Of a DNA stretch of 64,000 nucleotides, positions 12,862 to 24,720 are shown piece by piece; the first letter of the stretch is position 1, and each line of letters opens with the position of its first letter. The stretch is taken from contig CAVNZM010000012.1 of assembly GCA_963693365.1 (NCBI GenBank), positions 4,216,001-4,280,000 on the forward strand, in the 5' to 3' direction. The position numbers were made by a program, and so were the translations under genes. This DNA is from Amoebidium appalachense. Its lineage: Eukaryota; Ichthyosporea. The notes beneath the pieces were generated by a model. That model had not been told where the DNA came from and searched no databases. It saw only the letters and a program-made list of their open reading frames with translations.

Positions 12862-13599
12862 CTACTCGAAATAATCTGCCAAATCACCAATGATTTGTTG
12901 TATATCGGACGGCAGCGGCTCAAAGGTAGTGGTGGTGACCGTCTTTGTGGTAGTCTTAGTGGTTGTTTCCGTGTCATGAGTGTAGATAAAGGACAGCTCC
13001 GGCAAAATAGTTTCCGTCGTTTCAGTAACCGTTTCCGTCGTTGTTAAAGTCGTTGTCTCTGTTTCGTGTGTGTAGATGGAAGAGGGCTCGGGTTCCATGG
13101 TTTCTGTGGTGGGTAGAGGTTCGATAGTCTCTGTGGGCTCAGGCTGGACGGTGTCTGTAGGCTCGGGCTCAATGGTCTCTGTAGGCTCGGGCTCAACGGT
13201 TTCTGTGGGCACGGGCTCGATCGTTTCCGTCGTTTTGGAGGTCGTGGTGGTAGTTGTTGCGGTAGTAGTGAACACGTCAGTAATGTCGGGGAAGATGCCA
13301 GTCTCAACAGGGTAGGGGCCGGCGTCAGATGTGGGCCATGCTCCTGTTGAGGTATCCGAGAGCGTGTCACTAAGGGTGCCGGTGTTTGACTTGCCACCGC
13401 CAGCTATGTTGCCACAACTGTCGTAACCGAAAATGTCAACCCCAAGGGAGTTGTAGCCGTCTATGTTGTAGGAAAGGCCCTTCACACCAAACCGGGCATA
13501 TGGAATGCCGTTACAGGCAGTTGCAGCTGCATGGTGAATCATGAAGGAGCAAAGCCCCACCAGCAAAGCAGAGAGTGAAAGACCCTGAAACAGACCCAT
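12862..13599 (-). CDS. Secreted Thr/Pro/Glu-rich (mucin-like) protein with an ARFG/GY-CG domain
   Basis: 245 residues from the ATG at 13599. Residues 1-27 form a signal peptide (LSLSALLVGLCSFM core). Residues 29-63 are a cysteine-bounded motif, ARFGVKG then DGYN, GVD and FGYDSCG, shared with the divergent neighbour at 14654. The rest is a low-complexity stalk: repeats of about 10-12 residues built on TETIEPEPT (residues about 125-170), then two copies of an IYTHETETTT/IYTHDTETTT unit. Such stalks are usually O-glycosylated and extended. The last ~15 residues (SDIQQIIGDLADYFE) are acidic and carry no membrane anchor. Likely a secreted or cell-surface/wall glycoprotein, function unknown. A reversed CCAAT lies at 13756-13760. 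The C-rich tract at 12660-12810 lies beyond the stop. Confidence 0.8.
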   Translation of the reverse strand: MGLFQGLSLSALLVGLCSFMIHHAAATACNGIPYARFGVKGLSYNIDGYNSLGVDIFGYDSCGNIAGGGKSNTGTLSDTLSDTSTGAWPTSDAGPYPVETGIFPDITDVFTTTATTTTTTSKTTETIEPVPTETVEPEPTETIEPEPTDTVQPEPTETIEPLPTTETMEPEPSSIYTHETETTTLTTTETVTETTETILPELSFIYTHDTETTTKTTTKTVTTTTFEPLPSDIQQIIGDLADYFE

Positions 13600-14653
13600 G
13601 TCGCCTTTTTCTGGAGTTCCTGCTGTTCACTGTGTTGTAAAGCGCGTATGTGCACAAAATGGACTGGAGCTCTGGCTGGCTCCACGCCATGAAGGCTCCT
13701 TTTGAGACCTACGAAAGAAACGCGTGCGGCGTACCGGTGGAGAAAGCGAGCGCTTATTGGTTGAATGCGCAACAGAAGGAATGTGTTTGTGGAGGAGTGT
13801 AATTTTTTCTTATTTCAGACCCAACCCGTGACACGGTGGCAAAGCCCTCAAAAAGCAGCAGCATGTTTCTAACGAACTACTTGTAAGAGCTTAAAAATAC
13901 ATTTCGAATACAAAAAATGTTAGTTTATAAAGCTTCTTGAATCATAAAAGCCTATTGAACTATACTTTAAGAAGATTCTCTGTGGCACCAACTACTGAGC
14001 CGCATTTGGTATACAGAAGAGATGGCAATCATGATATTTGCCCACCTCTTTGACTGAGCCATAGTGCGTTCGAAGCCAATCACAAGCGTTTACCAAAAAA
14101 TTCACATGCACGTGAAAACCAGATCCGTGGATGATCTCACCAGCCAGCTGGTTGCCCCAGATTAGATGTTGGGAGAATTCCGGACCTTGCACCAGAAAAA
14201 CTGATAATGGGATGGCGTATTGAAGCGCTTTTGAATTCACTTTCATGTGGGTAGGTTATTTATGTCCCAAACAGCGTTTCATGTGTGCAGGAAGGAAGCG
14301 AATACAAGCCGGGGGGAGACATGTCGACAATTTTGTCCACACAGGCGCAGGCGCACACTCACGTGCACAAGTACACACGCACACACACGTTCACAGGCAC
14401 ATAAGCCTCCATGCACACAAGCACACACATAGATAGAAATACACGCTAAGAAAGAGAGGGAGGGGGAGGGAGACTGAGCCTCGTGAGAGGGAAGCCACGC
14501 CTCACTCACACACATCCTCGTCTCCACACCGGTACAGTTTACCTGGGCACAAGTGTGCTCATGACATCAAAGGACTTGTACAAGAAGAAGAAAGAAATTT
14601 CAAAGGTGCCGGATTTATCTATTAGAGCTTTCTGTGAACACAGCACACACACC
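13600..14653. other. Shared upstream region of the divergent secreted-protein pair
   Basis: About 1.05 kb separates the two start codons. It contains CCAAT-type sequences at 13756-13760 (minus orientation) and 14076-14080 (plus orientation), a TTTATAAA at 13924-13931, and CA-rich words at 14340-14430. The arrangement would allow shared control of the two paralogous genes, but no defined operator is visible. Confidence 0.4.
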
Positions 14654-15669
14654 ATGATGCTGTTGCTCCTTATTCTTCTGCTCTGTGCAACACGAGGGCA
14701 AGGGCAGCGCTTTAACCCCAACAATGGAGATACCATAATAACTACTTACACGGCCATCAACACACCCTCATGTGCTGCCAACCAGGCAAGGTTTGGCATA
14801 CGTGGTGGTAACTTCAACTACGATGGCTTTGACACAGCGGGTTTCGACGCCTTGGGGTATAACCAGTGTGGAACGAGCAAGGGCGCAAACACACAAACGT
14901 CAACTTCAGTTTCATTCAGCAGTCAGTCGCTCTATTCTCCCTCCTACACCACCACAACGAGCGTGAAAAACGTGTCTTCCCAAATCCCTACCACAACATT
15001 GTTTGTTGCTACCACCTTGGCTCCTACCCTTATTCCGTCCGAACCTACAAACTCAACACCCCTTCTAACAGACACTGAAATCTCAGAAACTCCCCCAGTT
15101 CCGGTGGAGGAGGGATTGGAATTAGATCCCGCTGCACTTGAGCCCAAAACGGCACCACGACAAGCACGTTCACTCAGAAGGCTTCACTTCATTCGCCAAC
15201 GTTCTGCTCACCAAAGAAAACGGTTTAGAGTAGTAAAAACCGAGAAGCAGAACGAGAAAACCTGCCCGCTAGGTTATTTCTCAGACGATAAAGGCAAATG
15301 CGCCGAATGTCCGCCCCTTCCCTTCTGCAGCAATGTAACCTGCACGGACATGTACGACTCTACCTGCCAAGACGGGGAATCCCACGGAATCCCACTAGAG
15401 GTGCCCTGCGTGGAGGGGCATTACAGAGACGCATACGGTGTGTGCCGTGCATGCAAAGATACACACGGCTGTTTACCAGAAAACAGTGTCTGTATGACCT
15501 ACGAATTAGGGCTATGTAAACCTGGAAAGTGTGCCGATGGTTTCTACAACCAGCCAGAAACGCCCTCTGCATGCAAGGGTACGTGCCTACAACCCATTAA
15601 CTGAATTTACTTGCATGAAAACACCCTCTACCTCCCCCCCCCCCCCCCCCTCCCCCCAACACACCGTGT

Positions 15670-15733
<64 letters not shown>

Positions 15734-16107
15734 TGCACACACGCGCGCGCGCGCATGAGCGCAAGTAACCTACACACACTACTGCCAGTTACGGCGTTTA
15801 AAGGGACATCAATAGAATCTGTGGGTTGGTGGGTTTCAGAGGCTTTGATTCACTCAGGGCAGAGGGAGTAGGGTAAGCATGTGGACAAACAAACACTCAT
15901 AATGCTACGAATTCTGATCTTTTATATGCTATCTAAGGCCTATTGTTGTGTTGTGGTGTATTTTGTGTGCTCCGAAATACCCGGACTATTGTTAGCAATA
16001 TTGTTGAAATAGCTTTTGTTTAGGCCAGTGTGCGCAAACCCACTGCCAGATGTTATTATTACTGATGCACGGCGTGTTTGGTGTCGGGCGCGCCGGGCGG
16101 GCGGGGT

Positions 16108-16147
<40 letters not shown>

Positions 16148-16285
16148 CTCTTGTGCATTTCTCTCCTTTTTCCCAGGACAAGGCGTTTGTGTAAGTGTTT
16201 GTGGCTGCATTTGTGTTTGTTAGTATATTTTGGTTTTTATTTATTTCAATTTTTTTTTGGTTTTTCTTTTTCTTTTTTTTTTTTT

Positions 16286-16331
<46 letters not shown>

Positions 16332-16416
16332 AGAATACTACGAAGCACTAGTGACAAGGTAGCAGGGAAATCAAGACATCGTTTTGCACAAGTCATTGTT
16401 CTCCCCCCCCCCCCTC

Positions 16417-16451
<35 letters not shown>

Positions 16452-16798
16452 CCCCTCCCCCCTGTTGCAACACACCACCACACACACACACACTACTGCA
16501 CTTATGCATCACCAGTATCTCATGAGTGGTATTTGTGCAAGTGCATCCATACAAAATGGATGAGATATTTCTCGTGGCCGTACTTTCCGTTTGGGGCCAA
16601 ACGAGGGTGGGAACCCTTTGGGTAGGGTTTTGTGTGTGTGCGCGCGCGGTTTGGGGCCAAACGAGGGTGGGAACCGTTTGGGTAGGGTTTTGTGTGTGAG
16701 CACGCGATGGTGCGCACCCGCCAGACAATGTATGTTGTTGTTGTAGTTGTGGTTGTTGTGGGGAGGGGTGGGGGGGTGTTTTGTTTTTTTTTGTTTTT

Positions 16799-16831
<33 letters not shown>

Positions 16832-17007
16832 AGGGGGGAGGGGAGAGAGGTAGGGTAAGGATGTTTGGGTGTGCAATCTGTGCTCCTGCATATGTCTGTA
16901 TGTGTGTCTTTCTTTGTTAACACTTTGGACAAAAGGAACTCCCCCCCCCCCCCCCCCCTCCCCTCCCCTCCCCCCCCCCCCCCCCCCCTCCCCCCTCCCC
17001 CCCTCCC

Positions 17008-17042
<35 letters not shown>

Positions 17043-17626
17043 GACCCCACCCTCTCCTGTTGAGAACTGTGTGCACATGCATAACTTGCAGAATTAATGG
17101 AGAGCTGCATTCCTAAGTACGTTCGGAAGGGATTCAAAGAGGGCAGGTGCCTCGGTAGCTGTTAGTCTCCTGACGGGAATTCAACAAGTGGGTTAGGTGG
17201 TGTCCTCATCTCATTTTCTGCACAACCCTCGTTATGTACATATTTACCTGACTGCTTGTGATTTCTCCTTTTGCGGCGAGAGGTGGGAACGATTGTGGGG
17301 AGAGATGAGGAGGGAGAAGGGGCGGACACCGGTTTTTTTCTGGGGGGGGGGGGGGAGGGGGGGTTTTTTTTTTTTGGGGGGGGGGGGGGGGATGGAATGT
17401 GACGATCTGAATTAAACTTAATCCATTATGCTCCTCCTTTTGAGGGGCACATAGCCGTTAGATATGTTCCACACACAAACTAATCTGATGGATGCTCCCA
17501 ACAGAATGTCCGCCTCTGGCCTGGTGCACCAAACCCCTGTGCACCTCTCACACGGACACTGTCTGCGCACCTGATGGTTGCGAGCCCGGATTTGCGTTTC
17601 TGCGCGGGAATTGCTATGCGTATTAG
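14654..17626 (+). CDS. Secreted cysteine-rich repeat protein with an ARFG/GY-CG domain (two exons)
   Basis: Model: 14654-15578 joined to 17505-17626 (348 residues). Donor AAG G|GTACGT and acceptor CAACAG keep phase 1; the second exon completes a repeat, which supports the junction. The first 15-17 residues are a leucine-rich signal peptide (MMLLLLILLLCATRGQG). Residues 40-73 carry the domain shared with the divergent neighbour (ARFGIRG, DGFD, GFD, LGYNQCG). Residues 75-195 are Ser/Thr/Pro-rich and end in a basic stretch with RSLRR and QRKRFR, possible processing sites. Then come 3.5 cysteine-rich repeats of about 38 residues (CxxG[FY]...CxxC...C...C...C), two containing ECPPLxxC, resembling growth-factor-receptor/EGF-like modules. 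It lacks a transmembrane segment. Likely an extracellular adhesive or wall protein. Reading through the donor instead gives a stop at 15604 and loses the third repeat. Confidence 0.78.
15579..17504. repeat. Intron filled with simple repeats and a tandem duplication
   Basis: Holds a C run (15636-15650), (CA)n (15672-15731), a G run (16106-16147), T/G tract (16267-16330), C runs (16403-16450, 16940-17040) and a second T/G tract (16778-16830). Between 16588 and 16700 a ~58-bp unit starting TTTGGGGCCAAACGAGGG occurs twice in tandem with few differences. No coding signal. Confidence 0.85.
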
Positions 17627-18078
17627 AAGCTAGATTGCTCCGTGACTAAACAGCTGCAGCACGGGTCGAAGAGTGGTCTAGCATGTATCTTGTGATGGTA
17701 TCAAACATAATTGCGTAGCCAAGGGAGTCGCTTGCCCTTTGTAGGTTACTGTTTAGAGTTCATAGCGACGCTGTAGGTATTTATGTGTAGGCGCCCATAC
17801 GGCCCGGGTCAAGGTATACATCGAATGGTAGATTACAGTTACATATTGGTAAGATGTCCCTTTGAGTTATAAGACCGAGTCACTGATTAGACACGGGTTT
17901 AAATGCCGACACTATATCCCCCTTTCTGGTCTCCTTCAAATACAGGAACCTTTCGTACGGTTCATCAACCCCTTTCCTTTCCCGTCCCCAACACCCATCC
18001 CCAACACCCATCCCCACCCGGTCGTCCCTTAAGAGTTTTCCCTTGCAAGTTTTCCTCCCTTGGTCTTCCCTGTGGCAT

Positions 18079-18113
<35 letters not shown>

Positions 18114-18243
18114 CCCCCCTCCCCCCCTCCCCCCCCCCCCCCCCCCCCCAAAAAGGAAAAACACGAAAAAGGTGAGCCTAGAATGAGGCGGAAAAACAGG
18201 TGAGTTCGGAAAGGTCTTTGGGGGGGGGGGGGGGGGTATGTAT
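17627..18243. other. Gene-free stretch downstream of the cysteine-rich protein gene
   Basis: 17627-17900 is unique sequence, presumably including the 3' untranslated region. 17990-18020 has two copies of CCCCAACACCCAT. 18081-18149 is an interrupted C tract passing into AAAAAGG. No exon is supported. Confidence 0.6.
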
Positions 18244-18274
18244 TTAAGGAGGTGGGGAGAGAGGGGGGGGAAGG

Positions 18275-18523
18275 GGGGGAGGGGGAGGGGAGAAGCAAGT
18301 AAGCATGTTTGATGGGCTACGAAACATGCTGCGGCTGGCTATGCCAGTTGATTGATTGTAATGGCCAATGAGGGGCCATTCTTTCTGTCGCACCCATACC
18401 CACGCCCCACATTCTCTGTCTATGTCTCGCGCCGCCAGTAGGAGGCCTTTACACACCCTGTTGAGAACCTCTTCATACGGAACATGCCACACAACATTCA
18501 TGCACACACCCGCCACTGAGTAT
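18275..18523 (-). CDS. Possible exon, unknown protein
   Basis: A TTTTACAG acceptor is followed by an open, protein-like frame: YSVAGVCMNVVWHVPYEEVL, then NRVCKGLLLAARDIDREC, GAWVWVRQKEWPLIGHY. The 3' limit is uncertain: GAW|GTATGG is a possible donor, or the frame runs into the C-rich tract near 18300. A leucine-rich candidate (LQKVLLLTKELDSLWEE, about 19180-19235, minus strand) could be an upstream exon. No family recognised. Confidence 0.33.
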
Positions 18524-18779
18524 CTGTAAAAGTAAGCACACGTACACTATAATGTTTATTTGCGAGCTCAGCACCTTTCGATCTCTCATCCCGACCTGCA
18601 GGTACTTCACTTGCACAGGCTTTGTTCACACATGGTGACATGGACGCATATACCAGGCGCACACATATGCATGGTAGTACACGCCTTTTCTTTTTTTTTT
18701 TTTTTGAGGGAGGAACAAACAAAAAAGCCAAAAAACGGACTAGCACACGATTGCACACTATGTTGATACACACTATATA

Positions 18780-19010
18780 CTCAGGTACGTACAAGCTTCC
18801 TCCCCCCCTCCCTCCCCCCCTCCCCCCTCAAAAAAAAAGAAAGAAAACCCCTCTACCCATTCCCCCTCCCTCCTGCTTCCATCGAAGTTCCCCCAGAAGC
18901 ACCAACCCACACACACTTACACACTTGCCGCAATACAGACACAATTTTTTTTTCATTGTTCTTGCCCTACCAGTCTCCCCCCCACCCCCCTCCCTTTTCC
19001 TCCCCACCAC

Positions 19011-19107
<97 letters not shown>

Positions 19108-19664
19108 CACCTGAGTGGCACGCTCCCCTTCCCCCCCCCCCCCCCCCCCCACCCTCCCCTCCCCTCCCCCCTTCCTCCCACAGGCTGTCTAGCTCCTTTG
19201 TCAAGAGTAGCACTTTTTGCAAATCTTGGTTGAAAACTCGTGAAGTTTCGTATTTAATAGCACAGAATAAAAACTTAACATGCAGAACCATCAAGGTCTG
19301 ATGCAGTATGGGGTGTTGATCCCTCCACGCAAGAATATAGATATTATCCTTTCAAGAAAAGACTTAATATAAATAAAAAAACGAGAAAAGGCACAAAGAA
19401 AAGAGAATAATCGCAAAAGGTGCTTCAGCCATAAGATATATTACTTCGAAAATCTGTGCAAGTAACACTACATACACCTCTACAAACAGAGGGCCTCTGC
19501 CTTGAGCAAAATAAAAATAAAGGAAACCGGAGGTAGGGGAGAGAGGGGAAGGAGGGCGGGGGGGGGGGGGGGGGGGGGGGGTCCTGGGAGGGAGGTACTT
19601 GACAAGGAAGGAAAGAGAAACAATTGTGTGGCTGGTTCCGAAGGTGTACCAATGAAGCAAAAAG

Positions 19665-19700
<36 letters not shown>

Positions 19701-20171
19701 CGCCCACACACACACACACACACCTTTGCTAGTGTGTAGAGAATGTCTATTCGAATGGCTATGTACATAAATATGATACACAAAACGGGACGAGTGCCAT
19801 ATAACTTAATCGTCAATACTAAAGTTACAATTTTTGCCACTATACCGTGCATAAGCAGACCAGGAAATATGTATTGATTTACTAATAGACAGCTGAAGTA
19901 ACTTGACATATACACATGTGCTAAGTTGCATCGAGATCCCGAGCTGCTGAGTAAAGTGCTTCATCGGCCATGTATTATACAAAACGATCATATTTTTAAA
20001 AAGGCCGAGTCTGAAAAATGAGAAACAAAAAGGAGATAACCAAAAGACTAAATCAACGCTTTACAGAATAAAAAGACAAGATGCCGTAAATTTCACAAAG
20101 GAAAGCGGAAAGCCTTAGAGAAAAAACCAAGTAAAGAAAAAATGGAATAAGATAACGCCAAGTGTAGATGC
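18780..20171. other. Repeats and probable 3' flank of the reductase gene
   Basis: C-rich runs (18800-18830, 19128-19170), (CA)n at 19017-19105, a G run at 19558-19582 and a C run at 19665-19699. 19700-20171 is AT-rich unique sequence just beyond the reductase stop codon and probably includes its 3' untranslated region. Confidence 0.6.
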
Positions 20172-22955
20172 TTACACCTGCAGGCCAGCAAACAGGTTGC
20201 CCAGTGCCAGTGTCTGCAAATACAACTCCTTGTCCGTAGTTGCCGGCATGCCCTCGGGGGCAGTCTCTGGCTCGATGCGGTATATATAGTTGAACACACG
20301 GTCCATCGTCTCGGGGCTGAAGTGGTATACGAGCTTTTTTTTTTTTTTTTTTTTTTTTTGGGGGGGGGGGGGGGGGGGAGGGGGTGGTTGTGTCATGGGG
20401 GGGGAGGGGAGGGGGGATGGGGGGAGGGGAGGAGGGGATGGGAGGGAGGGAGGGAGGGGAAAAGAGAGGTATATGTGCTTGTAAGATCGGGTAGGGTCTT
20501 GGGGCGAGAGGGGGGGGAGGATGGGGGGGGGGGGGGGGGGGGGGGGTAAGGATGTGAGTAACGGAACGGGTATGATGCGAGGGTTACTTCTTCTGTTCTC
20601 AGCATGAGAGGATTGTGTGTGTGTTTGGGTTAGATACAACCCCATGTGGGTTGGGGTGGGGGGGATGGGGGGGGGGGGGGATGGGTGTTTTTTTTTTTGT
20701 GCCTACTTTTGTAACCACGGGCCGTGAGGGAGAATGATGGAGTTTGTGGGGAGGGGGGAGAAGGGGGGGAAGTGGGGGGGGGGGGGGGGGGCTTGGTTTT
20801 TCAAAAAAAAAATTTTTTTAAAGGGTGGGGGAGGGGGGGGAGGCGGAGGGGGGAAGGGGGGGGGGGGGGGGGGGGGCAATTTTTTTTCCGGGGGGGGGGG
20901 GGGGGGGGGGGGAGGGGGGGAGGGGGAGGGGGAAGGGGGGAGGCATGTGGTCACCGGCAATGGTGGTGGCTGTGGTGGGTGATAGTCTTTTTCTTTCTTT
21001 ATTTCAGCCGTTTGTTTTCTTTTTTTGTTTTGGTGGACCCGGAGGGGGGGGAGGGGGGGGGGGGGGCGAGGGGAGGGGAACAAGGGGAGGCATGATAAGG
21101 TGATTGGATCAGGTAGGGAGGATGGGGAGTGTATGTGGGTGGGTGTGAAAGATGGGTAAGGGTGTATGTTGCGGGGGAGGGGGGAGCCGGGGGGGGGGGG
21201 GGGGGGGGGTAGCGAAGAGGTGATGATTACAGCAACTCTTCACAAAAGAAGGGGGAGAGGGTGAATGAAGATTTGTGGTAGGCAAAACTATTATATCCAA
21301 GGCTTGAATATCTTTTTGGGAGTGTGGGATTAAAGAAGGTGACTCCGATGCATCTGGTAGCAAACTTCTTTTCTGGGGGTGGGGGGGTGGTTGGGGGGGG
21401 GGAGGGGGAAGAGCAAGAAAAGTGCTCGTTGAGTCGATGGGGGACTTAGGGGGAAGGGGAGGGGAGGGGAGGGGGGGAAGGGGGGAAGAGCAAGAAAAGG
21501 GAAGGGCGGAAAATAAAAAAGGCAAAATGAACACATTGGTGGTTTGAAGATGCGCAATGTCATGTATGAACACCGTCCGTGGATAAAAGGTACACCTACC
21601 ACAATAAAAAATTACCTAACTGCACTCTGGGAAGGGGCCGGCGGCGAGGGGGAGGGGGGGGGGGGGGAGGGGGAAAGGGGGGAATGAATGATAAAAACGC
21701 CATTTGTATGTATACATCATCAATGGTTCTTTAACAAAATGAAGTCTCACCTGCATGATGTTGCCCATTGTAGTAGCCACCGTCTTGCGCCCGTCGGTGA
21801 GTGCAGACAGCACCATGTCTGCGGCCTGATCGGGTGTGATAGCAACCATGTCGTAGTAGTTGAACCCGGCCCCCTTCTCCAGTTTAGACGTAGGGGCAAT
21901 CATGTTTGTCTTCACCAACGGCATGTAAACGGTGTGGAAAGTGACGTTTTCGTGCGCTACCTCAGAGTTGAGACACTTGGAAAACGTGTCCAGAGCCGCC
22001 TTTGAAGCGGCGTATGCGGAGAAACGAGGTTGGTTTGTCTGTGCGCCGATGGATGAAACGTTGATGATTCGCCCGTAGTGGTTTGCTCGCATGCTGTTGA
22101 GAAACCCGAGGACCATCGCCACCGACCCGTAGTAGTTTAAGTCCATGGTACGTTTAAAGTCATGCATGCGATCGGTCGCGTAGATCCCCGACCGCCTAAT
22201 CGACCTTCCCGCATTGTTCACCAACACGTCCACCCTCCCGACGTCACCCAGAATCCTCTTTGGGAGTTTTTTACACTCCTCTTCCACGGCCAAATTGCAC
22301 GTGTACGTCATCACGCGCCCCCCCTTTTTGCATTCTTTTTCCAACTCCGTTTTCCCGTTTGCGAGCCTCTCTTCGTTGGAGCCGACAATAATCACCGTTG
22401 CACCGGCTCTCACCAATTTCTTGCTGATTGCCAGGCCGATACCGGATCCGCCTCCCGTAACAACGCAGACCTTTCCGCGGACTTCTCTGGTGAGTTTTGC
22501 TTCTCCGGAAAGCGCTGGAAGGAGTATGCGTTCATAGTAGTCCCATAGGCGCCATGCGTAGGTCTCCAGGGGGGGGCATGTGATGGGGGTAGGGGAGACG
22601 GAGAGGAAGGCCTGGGTGGCGGAGTCGTCAAAGCGGGTGGCGAAAAATGCATACTTGAGCGCTTCTTCGGGAACACCGGTCAGACCTGCAGTGATTTTGG
22701 GGGTTAAAGTTTGTTATTTTTTGGTTTATTTGGATGTGTGTACGTGTGTGAGTGTGGGTGTGTGGGTGTGTGTGGGGTTGGATGTGTGTGTGTGTGCGTG
22801 TGCGTGCGCGTGTGCGTGTGCGTGTGCGTGTGCGTGTGCGTGTGCGTGTGCGTGTGCGTGTGTGCGCGTGCGCGTGCGCGTGCGTGTGTGCGTGCGTGCG
22901 TGCGTGTGGGTGGGTGGGTGTTTGGGGGTGTGTGTGTCTATTTGTGTTCTTTTTC

Positions 22956-22987
<32 letters not shown>

Positions 22988-24627
22988 GGGGCGGGGAGGG
23001 GGGGAGGGGGGGAGGGCTGCCAAGCGTGCGTGCGGGTGGTTTGGGGTATGGGATTGCTGGTATGGGGCGCAGGAATGGGGGGGGAGGGGGCAAGGAGCGA
23101 GATTAGTTCGTGTCGTTGTGTGATATAGTGCTATGAGTGGAGAAGGAAAAAGTCGTAAGGTATGTAAAAAAGATAGGCATGCGTAGAGGGTGGGTTGGCC
23201 GGTGGTGGTGGTAATTGGGAGCGGAGGGGGGGGGGGGAAGGGGAAGGGGGGGGGAGTCATCGAGGTGTGCGTGTATGTGTGTGTGGACCGGGGGGTGGGG
23301 GAGGGGGGGGGGAGGGAAAGGAGAAGAAGGGTCTTGCAGCTGCTTCTTGCTTGTTTAAACTTTCGGGTGCATGCACAGAGTGTATGCGGATGTGTTTTAG
23401 TTTCGTTTGCAAAAGGAGGAGGGGGTGGGAGGGGGGAGGGGGTGGGGCATGCGAATATTTTTTGGTTTGCTTGTAAAAGGAGAAGGGGGGGGGAGGGGGG
23501 GGGGGGAGCTGCGGACATTTTTCGGTTGGCTTGTAAAACGAGGGAGGGGAAGGGAGGGAGGGGTGGTGGCAATGGTGGTGGGGAGGGGGGAAGGGGGTGG
23601 GGGGGAGGGGGGGGGGGTAGAGGAGGGAAGAACGGGGTTACAGACCCGTAGCAAGGTCAAATGGCCACTGCAGAGCCTTGGGATATTTCTCCACCATTGA
23701 TGTCCCAAAAAAGTCGCTGGGAAGAAGTCCCAAAACGGTGTCGGTGACGCGGGAGGAAAACGTGGGTGCGTGCGCGGCCTCGCACAAAATGTTCAACACC
23801 TGAAGGAACGTTTTCGGGTTCGGGTCGACCAGGTGGAAAATCTTCGATTCCGAGCCGGGTCGGTGGGCGCACGCGTCCATCGCCTTGACCACATAGTCCA
23901 CCGGAACGAGAGGGATCTCTTTTCCCTGCAGACCGATTAGAGGAATCCACGATGGAATGTATCGGCGAATGGTGCGGATGGTGTCGAAAAGATAGTATGG
24001 GCCGTCGATTTTGTCGACTTCGCCGGTTTCGGTCGAGCCGACGACGATTCCAGGGCGGAAAATGCGGAGGGGGACGTTGCAGCTGTGACGGACGACCCCC
24101 TCGGCCAGAAACTTTGTGTGGTAGTAGGGGTTGGGGTGGGTCTGCCCTTCATCGTACATGTCTTCGAGGAACGTGCCCTGTGTGTGCGTGTACACGTGTG
24201 TGTGTGGTGGGTGGGTGGGGGCGGGTGCGTGTGTGTGTGTGTAGGCGTGTGTGTGTTGGGCGGGGGGAGGGGGGAGGAAAGGAGTGTGATGGTGATGGTC
24301 GTGGTGGTGGTGGTCACGGTGATGAGAAGGAGGCGGATAGGGGAGGGGAGGAGAGGGGGGGGGGGAGGAGGTGAGGGGACAAGTGAGAAATAAGACAGGC
24401 GAAATTGGTCCAGATGGGGGGAGGTGGGATTAGAGGGGTGGGAGAAGAGTATTTTGAGTGCGCGTTGGGTCGGGCGGCAAAAGTCCGGAGGGGAAGGGGG
24501 GAGGGGGGGGGGGGGGTGCAGGAGGAGTGTGACGGGGGAAAGTTAGGCAAATGGACCATTTTACCATTCTCTTCACTCTTTTTTGTTGTTAATTTTACTA
24601 CTACTATTGCTGCTTGGGAGGAAGGGT

Positions 24628-24720
<93 letters not shown>

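Noticed and set aside
19364-19915. 183-residue minus-strand frame beyond the reductase stop
   Set aside because: Hydrophobic AT-rich sequence and a G/C run in the probable 3' untranslated region; no domain.
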